From the NCBI RefSeq assembly GCF_019925205.1, contig NC_083563.1:6696001-6760000 (forward strand): a stretch of 64,000 bases of DNA. Direction: 5' to 3'. The notes beneath the pieces were generated by a model. The model had not been told where the DNA came from. It ran no database searches and worked only from the letters and a program-made list of their open reading frames with translations. Source of the DNA: Metopolophium dirhodum. Taxonomy: Eukaryota; Arthropoda; Insecta; Hemiptera; Aphididae. Both the position numbers and the translations under genes were made by a program. Of this stretch, positions 14,219 through 24,549 are shown in pieces; position 1 is the first letter of the stretch, and every line of letters starts with the position of its first letter.

Positions 14219-15238
14219 CTGTAAAAAATCGGTCAAAATAAATTTCTGATACGGTTACCAATAAGTATTGTATATTTGTAATGCTACTCCAGAACTTCCC
14301 AGTCACCACCAAATAATAATAGTCATCTAAAATAAGATAATTTTGAATTTAATTTTAAATTTCGGTATAATCTCACATAATATAGGTTATGAATAGGGCC
14401 CGAATTTATATGCAATAAAAATTAATAAAATATGCAAATTCATATCATAAATATGTAAAAAAATTGCAAAATGATTTTTTTTACAAATTAATAAACTATA
14501 TGGTTTTGAGTTAAAATATTACACAATTTAAATATATTATGTACAAAAAAGTTTATTAAAAAAAATGCTAAATAACATTTTTTAATGACATTGTGTGAGT
14601 TTAAAAGTGTTATAAATTAATTTATTAAAGTAGGTATTATTAATGTATTACATATTATATAAAATTATTATTTTAAAATTCAGAATAACATTATTTTGAT
14701 GAAATTGTGTTTAAAAGTATTATACTAGGTATTTATACTAAATTATTATTACGGGACGAGTAGGTACCAGCATGAAGTAATACAAATCGATTTCAGTTTT
14801 ATTAAATTTTAAAACTATATAAATCTTCAACTGCATGACAGTTCATGTTCTTCGTCACATTCCGTTACCTCGCCGTTGAATACATAGGTACTATTGATTT
14901 TTTTAAATTTAGAATTTTATAGACGTGCGACTGTGTGAGGGTAATTATAAATTTACCACTAGACATGACTATTTTAATGAATAAAGATAGAATTATTATT
15001 ATTATTATTATTATTATTGTAGAATATGCAACATTTATGTAACTATCAAGAAATATGCAATTAGTATGCATTTTCATCAAATATGCAAAGAAAAAAAATT
15101 AACCATTTAATTTACACATTACGAAACGTCGACGTAGGTATATAACAAAATTATTCTAGGTGAATCGTAGAAGAATATGCATTTGAATATAAATCCGGAC
15201 GATGACTATTGAATATCGAGCCGTATAGGTATCTTCAT

Positions 15239-15416
15239 CAGTGGCGTACCAAGCCAGGATTTCTAGGGGAGGGGGGGGGGGGTGCTTAGGAGTTGAAGCA
15301 CCCTCTGTTCCGCAAATAAAGCTTTTTTTTATTATAAATTACTTAGATATCAGCTATCACGTAGAATTAAACGTACCTATTAACTGTAAACTCTGGCCCA
15401 TCTGATTACGCCACTG
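15239..15416. mobile_element. Short TIR element with CAGTGGCGTA ends
   Basis: The termini are CAGTGGCGTA and TACGCCACTG, an exact 10-bp inverted repeat 178 bp apart, with a G-run inside. Ends of this kind are typical of hAT-like MITEs. No clear 8-bp target duplication is visible, so the superfamily call is weak. Confidence 0.5.
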
Positions 15417-15476
15417 ACCACAATATATTTTCTCAACCGTGCAGGTATGCAAAAAGCTCATAGATGGTACGTGGCT

Positions 15477-15513
15477 GCCATAGACCTATAAACTAAGTTT
15501 ATAAGTCTATGGT
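15477..15513. repeat. Small hairpin
   Basis: The arms CCATAGACCTATAAACT and AGTTTATAAGTCTATGG are complementary except for one position. The same words (CTATAAACTTATAAACT) recur near 6434. Confidence 0.5.
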
Positions 15514-15650
15514 GGCTGCTTTGAAGACAAAATTGTATTTCACATTTTATCAATGAAGATACGCGCGGATTATCTTTCAAGTTTCAAGTACCTACTTAAA
15601 GTACATAAAATTTGTACTTTGTAGTTTACCTATATTCAAATAATGAGTAG

Positions 15651-15684
15651 TAGAGAGCCTATATAAGGGTATATAGGCTCTCTA
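15651..15684. repeat. Perfect 15-bp hairpin
   Basis: The arms TAGAGAGCCTATATA and TATATAGGCTCTCTA are exactly complementary around a four-base AGGG loop. No T-run typical of a bacterial terminator follows, and none is expected in this genome. Confidence 0.65.
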
Positions 15685-16530
15685 ATGAGCAGGAACCGTC
15701 GAACTAGACAACTAAATATTAAATATAAATATCTGTTGATACGATACCTAAGTAGGTGCCTATCTAATATATTTACATGGAAATCGGTACAGTCCGGAGA
15801 CAAAAAGTCGTACAAATAATCCGGACTCATTTTTTTATCGTCGGACAAAAATTCTAAGAACATAATATTTAAAGTCGGACAAAAAGTCCAAACATTTAAG
15901 TTATTCAATTCGTAAAATTAATTAAAATAAATATTTGATTTGATTATTAATAATAATTATTGGTAATAATTTATTACCTATTCCTCACACAGTCATACCT
16001 ATACAAAATGTATCAAGTCGTATCTACAGATACAATAATTCATTATTATATTCGATTAGGTAGGTACCTACCAATGAGTTACTGCATAATACTTTGTTTT
16101 GTATGTTCGCTGAATAATCGGTACCTAATCGACAAAATAGAACTTATGAATTACTATAACCTTCTTAAGGTCAAACATAAAAAAATGTTAATATCTTTAT
16201 TATTATTACTTTAAACTAGCGATTCATTTTTTTTAATTTTTTTTTTTTACAAACAATTTATTATTCAATCATATATTATAATTTACCAACGATTAATTTG
16301 TGTAATGATAAATGCCGATTTGTTCAGTCATTGTTTGAGTTAACATTGACTATTGACACATCGTCTTATTTAAAATTTAAGCTATTGAATACCTACCGTA
16401 GACATTTTATTCTGGAATTATGACACTATAAAATGGTACAACTCATAAATTTAGATTAAGAAAAATACATATGATACCTAAAATAGGTATTTAATTAATA
16501 GATATTTTGTGTACTAGGTATGCTCTACGC

Positions 16531-16774
16531 AGAGTAATTCTAATGTACCTACAAAGACCTGACTATAATGGTGAAGACCTGACAAGTGATTTAATTATTA
16601 TTAGACTTCCTTGGGTTCCTATGCAAATCTGCAATAACTGACATTTTGTGGTCACTGCAGTTATTGCAGATTTGCATAGGAACCCAACGAAGTCTAATAA
16701 TAATTAAATAACTTGTCAGGTCTTCACCATTATAGTCAGGTCTTTGTAGGTACATGGTACATTAGAATTACTCT
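16531..16774. repeat. Long near-perfect palindrome with an extra partial arm
   Basis: The left arm runs from AGAGTAATTCTAATGTACCT through ACAAAGACCTGACTATAATG to CAAATCTGCAATAACTG near 16638. After a short spacer the right arm returns the same words in reverse complement to ATTAGAATTACTCT near 16774. Each arm is roughly 105-115 bp with few mismatches. A third, partial copy of the right arm (AGGAACCCAAGGAAGTC and on to CACCATTATAG) lies at about 16781-16838. ACTAGGTATGCTCTACGC before and ACTAGGTATGCTACGC after form a near-direct repeat around the block. Confidence 0.8.
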
Positions 16775-16919
16775 GGAACATTAGGAACCCAAGGAAGTCT
16801 AATAATAATTAAATCACTTGTCAGTTTGTCACCATTATAGTAGCTAGTAGTAGGGTACTATAGATACTAGGTATGCTACGCCGCCATTTTGCGACTAATA
16901 ATTTTATATAATATAAAAT

Positions 16920-18008
16920 TTTCATGTCCCAGTGCTAGTGCTTGAACTCCTCCGAAACGGCTCGACCGATTTTGATCAAATTTTCTGTGTATATTAAAAA
17001 AAAATAATAATAAATAAATATTATTCTCAAATCCTATAACCCATAGCAACCCATATTATTTTTTTTTAATTCGAATATTTTCTATTTGTATGTGTCATTA
17101 AAAATGCCAGCAAGAGGCCGTCGTGACAATTATTGTCGTAGAACAAATACAGACGAGTACATCCACTTGCGTGACGTATTCCATTAAGTCTGGTAAATGT
17201 TTATTGCGATTTTCTTTATCATACTTGATAATAATTGTATAATAATTAATAATTAATAAAAAAGATTTGTAATATAACATATACATTATTATTATATAAC
17301 AAAATATATATATTTATACATTATACATACATAATATACGAATGTATATAATAATAATAATTATTATATATATATATATATATGTTATTCAGTTATTTTT
17401 TTTTTTTATTGATCTTAAGCTTCGGCAACTATGGCCATTAGCTATAGTGGGTTGTTTGTGGGTTGTTAGTGTCGGTAGGGGAAGGAACACGTGTGTGTTG
17501 GGATTCGCAGAATTTTTGATTGGGCACCCGTAGGTATCTGCCATGCCCGGGTGGGGGATGGCGGCATTTGTTCTCTGGACACCGTGACTTGCACGGAGAA
17601 AAATGCCGCCCGGTGGTCGAGGATCGAACTCGGACGGGCTGTGCCGAATCCGTCGCGTTAGACCGCTCGGCCACCTCGTCCCTATTATTCAGTTATTGTA
17701 ATTTATAATAAACATAAATAATAAGTGGAACATTATTTAGTTTCGGTCAAGCCGTTTCGGAGGAGTTCAATAACAAACACTATGTGACACGACATTTTTA
17801 AATATTAGATATAGCCGATAATAGGTACATATCTACTTGATAAGCTGTTGCACATATGTCACATTGTCCGCGATTCCACGTAGTCGGATTGCATACCAGG
17901 GTAGCTGAATTGCACTTACTGCTGCGAGTTACATCCAAAAGAACGATCACAATTTTTTTAAAGGGTTGTCATTTTTTAAGGGCAACGAAGTGCACGGGGT
18001 CAGCCAGT
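16920..18008 (+). mobile_element. Helitron-like relic hosting a SINE
   Basis: The left part has CTCCGAAACGGCTCGACCGA, a phrase common near Helitron ends, and the same phrase returns inverted near 17750-17771. At 17981-18008 is GGCAACGAAGTGCACGGGGT followed by CAGCCAGT. This nearly matches the 3' terminus of the Helitron relic at 62901-62928, where the last bases are CAGCTAGT. No Rep/helicase coding is present, so this is a non-autonomous remnant; outer limits are approximate. Confidence 0.5.
17398..17684 (-). mobile_element. tRNA-derived SINE, full length, with target duplication
   Basis: On the minus strand the element starts GGGACGAGGTGGCCGAGCGG, resembling a class II (Leu/Ser) tRNA head. 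Its A box TGGCCGAGCGG is at 17673-17663 and its B box GAGTTCGATCC at 17631-17621. An unrelated body follows, and the element ends in a poly(A) tail, seen as a T run at about 17396-17408. The 13-bp sequence TTATTCAGTTATT flanks both sides (17385-17397 and 17685-17697), the mark of LINE-driven insertion. It is not a functional tRNA gene because no 3' acceptor half pairs with the head. Confidence 0.88.
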
Positions 18009-18356
18009 GTGAATATACATTTCCCCCCCTTTATTTTATCATTGATAATTGATGAGTCGCAAAATGGTGGCATAGCATACCCATTACATGTAGAGCCTTA
18101 GTAGTAGTCCAGTGAAATTAGAAGACAATATAGACGATATAGACCCACTTGACTTTTTGTCGGCGGATATAATATCTGAAGAAGACAATACGTATACCTA
18201 ATGCAGAAAAAAATGAAGAAGAAGAAGAAACGCAAGAAGACGAAAGCGAAGTTGATGATAAATAATAATTAAAATGTGATATTAATTACTTTGTTTCGAC
18301 GATTAGATAACTAAATGATATAATTGTTGAATACATAAACATGGACTATACTTCGG

Positions 18357-18506
18357 CCTACGAGAGAGTATTACTGTCGCCCGACGAAAACACGTTCGAT
18401 TCCGCGCATCGCCACGTATTTGACATAGGTACACTAAATGGCACAAAGTGGGGGAATGCTTACAGTCTGCGTGCGCAAAATTGTAATACTCTCTCGTGGG
18501 CCAAAC
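18357..18506. mobile_element. Foldback element of about 150 bp
   Basis: ACGAGAGAGTATTAC near 18360 and its exact complement GTAATACTCTCTCGT near 18482 form a 15-bp inverted repeat, extending with mismatches into GGCC on both outer sides. The interior is GC-richer than the surroundings and includes CGTTCGATTCCGCGC. A 13-base A run follows just outside at about 18527. Class uncertain. Confidence 0.45.
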
Positions 18507-18659
18507 AGGCCTATCGGGAAACCTAAAAAAAAAAAAACACGCCATTCTTATACCTCAATGGTGGTGTGGAAACGAATGCATTCTTATTATCGTTATTATA
18601 TTATACCTATACATATAAAATATAATATTATCGTAATTTTTTATGGTACCTAAACGTTA

Positions 18660-19865
18660 AGATTTGTATATACCGCAAGTGCGATTGACTATATAGGTAT
18701 ATATATATAACCATCTTGTAGATAATTTTGTCCTCTACAATTTTTGTTTGAAACTTTAGTTTGTATGACCAGTATAAAGCGAGATATTAACGCAAAACTT
18801 TAATAGCTTATATAAGCTATATATAATAGCTTTATAAAGTTTTTAGCGAAAAATTCATATTTCATTAAAAGTGTACATTTCGTTGGCCTTATAACGCAAA
18901 AATTATAACTTTTACGTGAAAAGGTCATAAGGCCTTTTTTGTAGATAATATTACTTCCTCTACAATTCGTACGACTAGCGAGATATTAAAAAAAGGCCAA
19001 TTTCATGAACTTTGACCTCGAATAACTTTTAACGCGTACATGATATAAATGGTGACTTTTTACACGCTGTTTACAACGATGTCATAAAGGTGTGTATCAA
19101 AATTCAGCAAGGTGGGAATTTTTCCAAGCTGAAAACCTAACTTGACTGGATTATAGGTATGTATTACTAAATAAATCATTATTTACATCGATAAAATAAT
19201 TTTATTTTACAAAATATATAGTACACTTAACACATATGATAGTACAAATGAATTTACCAAACGATTCACATAAATCAAAAAATAACCTTAAAGTTAGGTA
19301 GTTCATAGGAATATTTTATGCATAGCTAATAATATATTTATTTTAACGAAATAAAAACACTGTACAATCAAGAGTTTAATGTTATTTCTATTTTCTATAA
19401 ACGGTAAGCATATAAATACAAGTACAATTTATAAGTTATAACTATAAATTATTATAATGTACAATTAATAATTATCAATACCTATTGGCATTACAAGTTT
19501 ACGGTTTATCTAATACTAAACTTATCTTAGTGAAATTAAAAAAATAACAATGAATATGTGTTTATGCATTTTCTTTATCATTATTAAAATTATATAAAAT
19601 TATAATTACATTCTGTTGCAAATAGTGGGTTATGTGATGGGTAAAGAAAATATGAATAATAACTTTAATCAGTGTTATTAGACCAATTTTTAATAATATT
19701 GGCTATATTAATCGAAGAAAATAATCAATAACTCAATTAGTTAACAAATAAAATAAAATATTTTTATTAATATTTATAAATAGGTATTGCATTGTTAAAT
19801 TCAAGAACATAAATGGTATTTAAATTAAAATGTTTAAATATTAGTCACTAGATGAAATTAAAAAA
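18660..19865. other. Repeat-like intergenic DNA without a gene
   Basis: Two related phrases, GTAGATAATTTTGTCCTCTA near 18719 and GTAGATAATATTACTTCCTC near 18941, each followed by a GAGATATTAA, suggest an internal duplication in a worn element. The rest is AT-rich. No gene is seen. Confidence 0.4.
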
Positions 19866-21363
19866 AGGTGGGTAAGTGGATGTTGCTCTGCTGTACAGTA
19901 GGTTACAAGTGGGTCACTGTAATGGATGGTGTTAAATTTGAATTCAATGATATAATATCATTGTATGAGAAAAACGATTTTGAGCGAAAACGGTCAGTCA
20001 GCCTATGATATTACCAAGTATATTTGATGATATTATTGTGAATAAAGTAATTTGTATACAACCTATTTACGTGGAGCTGGAGCCTTGTTTTCAATTTTCA
20101 ATCCTTAGTTATAAAAGTTGAACATTTTATAAATTTTTAACTACAAAATAATTATTAAATTTTAAATTTGATAAATTTTGTCAAAATTCGAACTTGAATG
20201 CTGATATGCTTATAAAAAAAAATTGTAAATAGGTATATTACTAATGTTATATTTTTATAGTTTTATTGTTTTTAATATTATTAAGAACACAGTGTCTGAT
20301 GTTAACATAATTTTATTAAAGTACTTTCCTTAATTATGTTAAATTTTCACGCTTTTTTACACAACAAATAAAATTTTATTGATATTTATAGAAAAAAAAA
20401 CTAAAAAAATTGAAAACTGACAATGTCCGTAAACAGCTCAAAAAGAGTCAAATTATTTTCAAAATTTTTAGAAAATTTTAATATAAACATTCAGTGAGAA
20501 TTTCAAGTATCTACAGTCACACGTTTTTTAATTAGAACAAAATAAGAAATTCGTTACATGAGAAATCGAGTGAATATCAAGCGTTCATAAAAATTTAATT
20601 TGACCTTCTTGTTGACATTTTTTTTTTTGATAAAGGTAGACAAACTTATGGATAATAAAATTTACATTTTCAAATATTAGACTTAAAAAGTATAATTTTT
20701 ATGAATTCGCAACTCAAAATAATTTGCTAATTTTCGTGATTTTTCCGTATTTTGTCAAGATATGAACTTTAAATGCTTATAAATAAAAACTGTGACTAAG
20801 AATTTTAAATTTTTTTCATCTGCTTTTGAAACAATAACCTAGGAGCACTCTATTAAATTTTTAAGCTTTTTTAACCAACAAATAAAATTTTATTGATATT
20901 TATAGAAAAAAAAACTAAAAAAAAATGAAAACTGAAAATGTCCGTAAACAGCTCAAAATAAGTCAAAATATTTGGAAAATGTTATGGTGTATAGAAAATG
21001 CTAATATAAACATTCAGTCAAAACTTCATGTACCTACGGTCATTTGTTTTAGAGTTGCCTCAAAAACCAAAATTGATTTTCTCAAAAACAGATTTTGCGT
21101 ATAAATTCCCGTTCTTCCTTAATTTTTCTTTTGTTTTTCACGTCGCTTTTGAAAATTACTCGGAAAATTTTACTTTTGACGCTCCAAAGTACCAACTAGA
21201 TTCACTTTCCTATCAGAAAAGTTACTGTTGAAGAAAATTCAAGCAGTTTTACTGTCCTAAAAAGTGATGACAGACACATAAAAAAAAAAAATAAATAAAT
21301 AATTTTTAAAAAAAACACATCATTGTAAAATCAATACATTCATCGCTTCGCTCAGAATCTAAA
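19866..21363 (+). repeat. Long copy of the GTCCGTAAACAGCTC repeat family
   Basis: About 1.5 kb. The left end is GGTGGGTAAGTGGATGTTGC with TCTGCTGTACAGTAGGTTAC; the right end is CATTCATCGCTTCGCTCAGA followed by ATCTAAAA. Near-end words are inverted relative to each other (GATTTTGAGCG on the left, CGCTCAGAATC on the right). The interior contains the GTCCGTAAACAGCTCAAAA block twice (near 20424 and 20940), so the interior is itself partly duplicated. No open frame with family motifs is seen. Confidence 0.7.
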
Positions 21364-21703
21364 ATATTTTGTACAATACTTTAGCGTTAATGAATCATGA
21401 CCTAGAAAATATAATTGCTAATAGAATGATTAAAATGACATTTGTAAAAGACTTTGTACTTAAGCCAGACATATATGTTCAAAAAATATTTAAATGATTG
21501 TTAATTTGTTAAATCCCAATGATTCATGTACATAAGCACTTAAGATTTTAAAGGGGTTCCAGTATAATAAAGATTAATAAAATATTATTAATAAACTAAT
21601 TGGGAAAAATTAACCAAAAATGGACTACCCGACGGCAGATATAGCTTACCATAATTATATACATTTATCTATATTCTATTAAATTTCTAGTATAAATAAA
21701 AAT

Positions 21704-22114
21704 GGCTTTGCACCTGAATGATTTATTCCGGTATCTGGTTTTGGGTGTTCAAACACCAGAATAAAAAAATATAATAACCGTTATTATTCAGGTTAATACT
21801 AGTTAATACGAGTGTTTAGAAGTTCAGAAAAAACATAATTTTTAGTTGTTTTTATTAGATATATTTTTTAAATTTTTAACTGTCAAAATATTGTTATAAC
21901 TTGTAATTAAACAAATAATTAACTACAAAATTGAACTCACCACATAAAATATAATTTACAAATTTAAATATCATATGAAGATTGTAAAATAAAAGATTAT
22001 TTGAGTTTCGGTTAATTTGGGTATTTTGAAAATAGATTCATTTGGGTTATATGGCTTTTGGGTGTTTGATTTGTTAAGGGTATTACGTGTTCTAGTTAAT
22101 TCGGGTGCAAGGCC
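21704..22114. mobile_element. MITE-like element
   Basis: GGCTTTGCACCTGAAT at the left and ATTCGGGTGCAAGGCC at the right form an imperfect inverted repeat 411 bp apart. The interior is AT-rich and repeats TTTGGGTGTT-type words. No coding seen. Confidence 0.4.
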
Positions 22115-24549
22115 CTGGAATAAAATACATATCAAAATACAATATAAGTATAACTATTGCATTAAAATTTAAAATCAAATATTGTATTATTTAACATTTC
22201 ACGAACAGGTTACATGAAAATAGATTGATAGTTTAATATCATAACTATAAATTTCTACTAGTCACAATGCTATACAAATATATTCTCCTAATATAATGTG
22301 TTATGATGCAATAAGTAATATTATAAAGGTCAGAAAATTATTCTCAAGTAACATTATATTTTAATTTTGAATTATTAACATGTATAAAACAATAGAAATA
22401 AAATAAAAAAATACTGCTTAAAATACTTCAATAAATTTATATAATTATTAATTAATATTACAGAGATCTAAATGATTTAAAATTTGAGTCTTCATTCTTA
22501 GATTGTCTAACAAATAATAATATTAATATTAAACAATGATTATATTTCATTGGAGGTTATATTACGTAAGTGCTCAGGCCTCAAATAGTGTAATCGTAAT
22601 ATATAGTTTGACATGTATATAAGTTGTAATCAATAAGTTGAGATAACAGATTAATCAAAATTATTTTTGGAATTGATTATTTAAAAATTATAAATGTGTG
22701 AAGATTGAGCTTTTAATCCAATTTTAAATATTTTTACGAATTAAAATAATTATTAGATTAAACTAGTCATACTATATTTTATCAAACAGTGAACTACTAT
22801 CACAACATTTTTGGTATGTATTATTATTTTTTAAATATTAGTTACTCAACATTCTCGTGTGATTAAAAACTGTTATTTATGATAGGATAACTATTAGATA
22901 ATCATGGTGTTTTAAAATATTATAAATAGTAGAATATATTAATGATATGAAAAATAAAGTATCACTAATAATGAGTTAAATACTATTAAAATCACTGAGT
23001 TTAATGTCATACAAAAAAAAATTAGAAATTTAAATTTAAACTATAAATACAATTTAAGACAATCTTAAAAATTAGTTTTATTTCACATAAATAATAATTA
23101 AATTTAAAAAAAGTTTGAAATTATTTGGAAAAACTTTAGTGTTATTTTATACACAAGTAATATTGTAAAAATTCTAAAATACAAAATAAAATATAATATA
23201 GGTACTATACAACTAAAACATATTCGTTAGAAGTATATTATAAAAATAATCTTATTTTTTTTTTAGATATTTTATTCATTGTGAGACACCACATGCATTG
23301 AATTAATATACATTTGAAGTCAGAAATAACTATAAAATATACCATCTATCTTCTTCTTATGTTTTTAAATTAAATATTGTTATTGAGTAAAATATTTTAA
23401 TATTATTTAAATTAGAACAGGTAAAAATCTATTATATGTGAACTTATATTAATATTTTATAATTTTAATTTACTAAATTCCATGTTTTTTTCTACACTAT
23501 ATTAAAAATACATAATTCTCAAATACAAGTATTACCCACAATGTAACCTAGTGGTGATTTATGACTTAAGATTGGTCAATAATTAACAATGTTTAACTGC
23601 AGAAAAGTGTTCAAATAATGGTAAATCCATACAACTTAATCTTTACTGTTATATTCATAATACAGAGAGAACATTTGTTTATAAAAGCTAAACAGGCTAT
23701 CATGTAGTATGCGGTCTACCAGTGAATTTACCACAGCCAGTCACTAAACAAACTGAAATTAGAATTTTATTTTGAAAATTCAAGTTTGACGCTTGAAACA
23801 TTTTCGACAAAATTGTTGTATGGATACACTAGAATTCTAATTTTTGTTATTCAGCATATATTATATCAATGGTTTCATATTAAAACTAATTGATAATGGA
23901 ATTATAATTATCATATTTAATAGGTAAACTAAAACAAAAAATGCTTTATTGTTCAACTAAACATTGACAAGTGTTTTTTTAAGCTCAAGGTTTAAATATG
24001 TTAGATATAAGATACCTACTTGATAAAAGGAAAAAATATTTCAAAGTGAACTTTTAAATTTTGGTAAATATTATACATTTATTACATTACTAAAATATTA
24101 GAAGTATATTTCTTCATACATATCATTTTAGATAGAAATTTAGTAGATCTGAAGTCCCAAATGGCAAAATTCATTCTGGATACTAATTTTAGTAATTTTT
24201 TATTAAAAACTAAGTATAATTAGTAAAATATATTAAACAAATTTTGATTCAATGTTTTTTTTTCTATATAAATTTTAATAGTAAATTTTACAATATTTAA
24301 AGCACAAAAATCAAGAAATAATTAAAATCACAATAATAGTTTAAGATATAACAATAAAAATAATAAATGTTATTGTTAATTTAAAGGAATATAGCAAGTA
24401 AGATGAATAACTAAAATGTATCAGTTGGTTGTACTGGGTTAGAAACTTTCCTATAAACATAATAAATTATAATCATGGTATCACAACTCATAATGTACAG
24501 TTTAATATATTTCATCATTATTTGAAAGCTTGATTTTGATTTATTAAGC
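22115..24549. other. AT-rich DNA downstream of the ZYG11-family gene
   Basis: It probably includes the 3' UTR of the minus-strand gene ending at 24550; an AATAAA lies on the minus strand at 24544-24539. No other gene or clear element is seen. Confidence 0.4.

Noticed and set aside
17438..17708. Open frames and an apparent tRNA-Leu/Ser gene
   Set aside because: These are the body and head of the SINE. The tRNA-like head lacks a pairing 3' half, so it is not a tRNA gene.
18303..18545. Overlapping 60-80-codon frames on both strands
   Set aside because: They fall in a foldback element with a 15-bp inverted repeat and show no protein family signal.
21028..21231. 67-codon plus-strand frame
   Set aside because: It lies inside a non-coding repeat-family copy; other copies break the frame.
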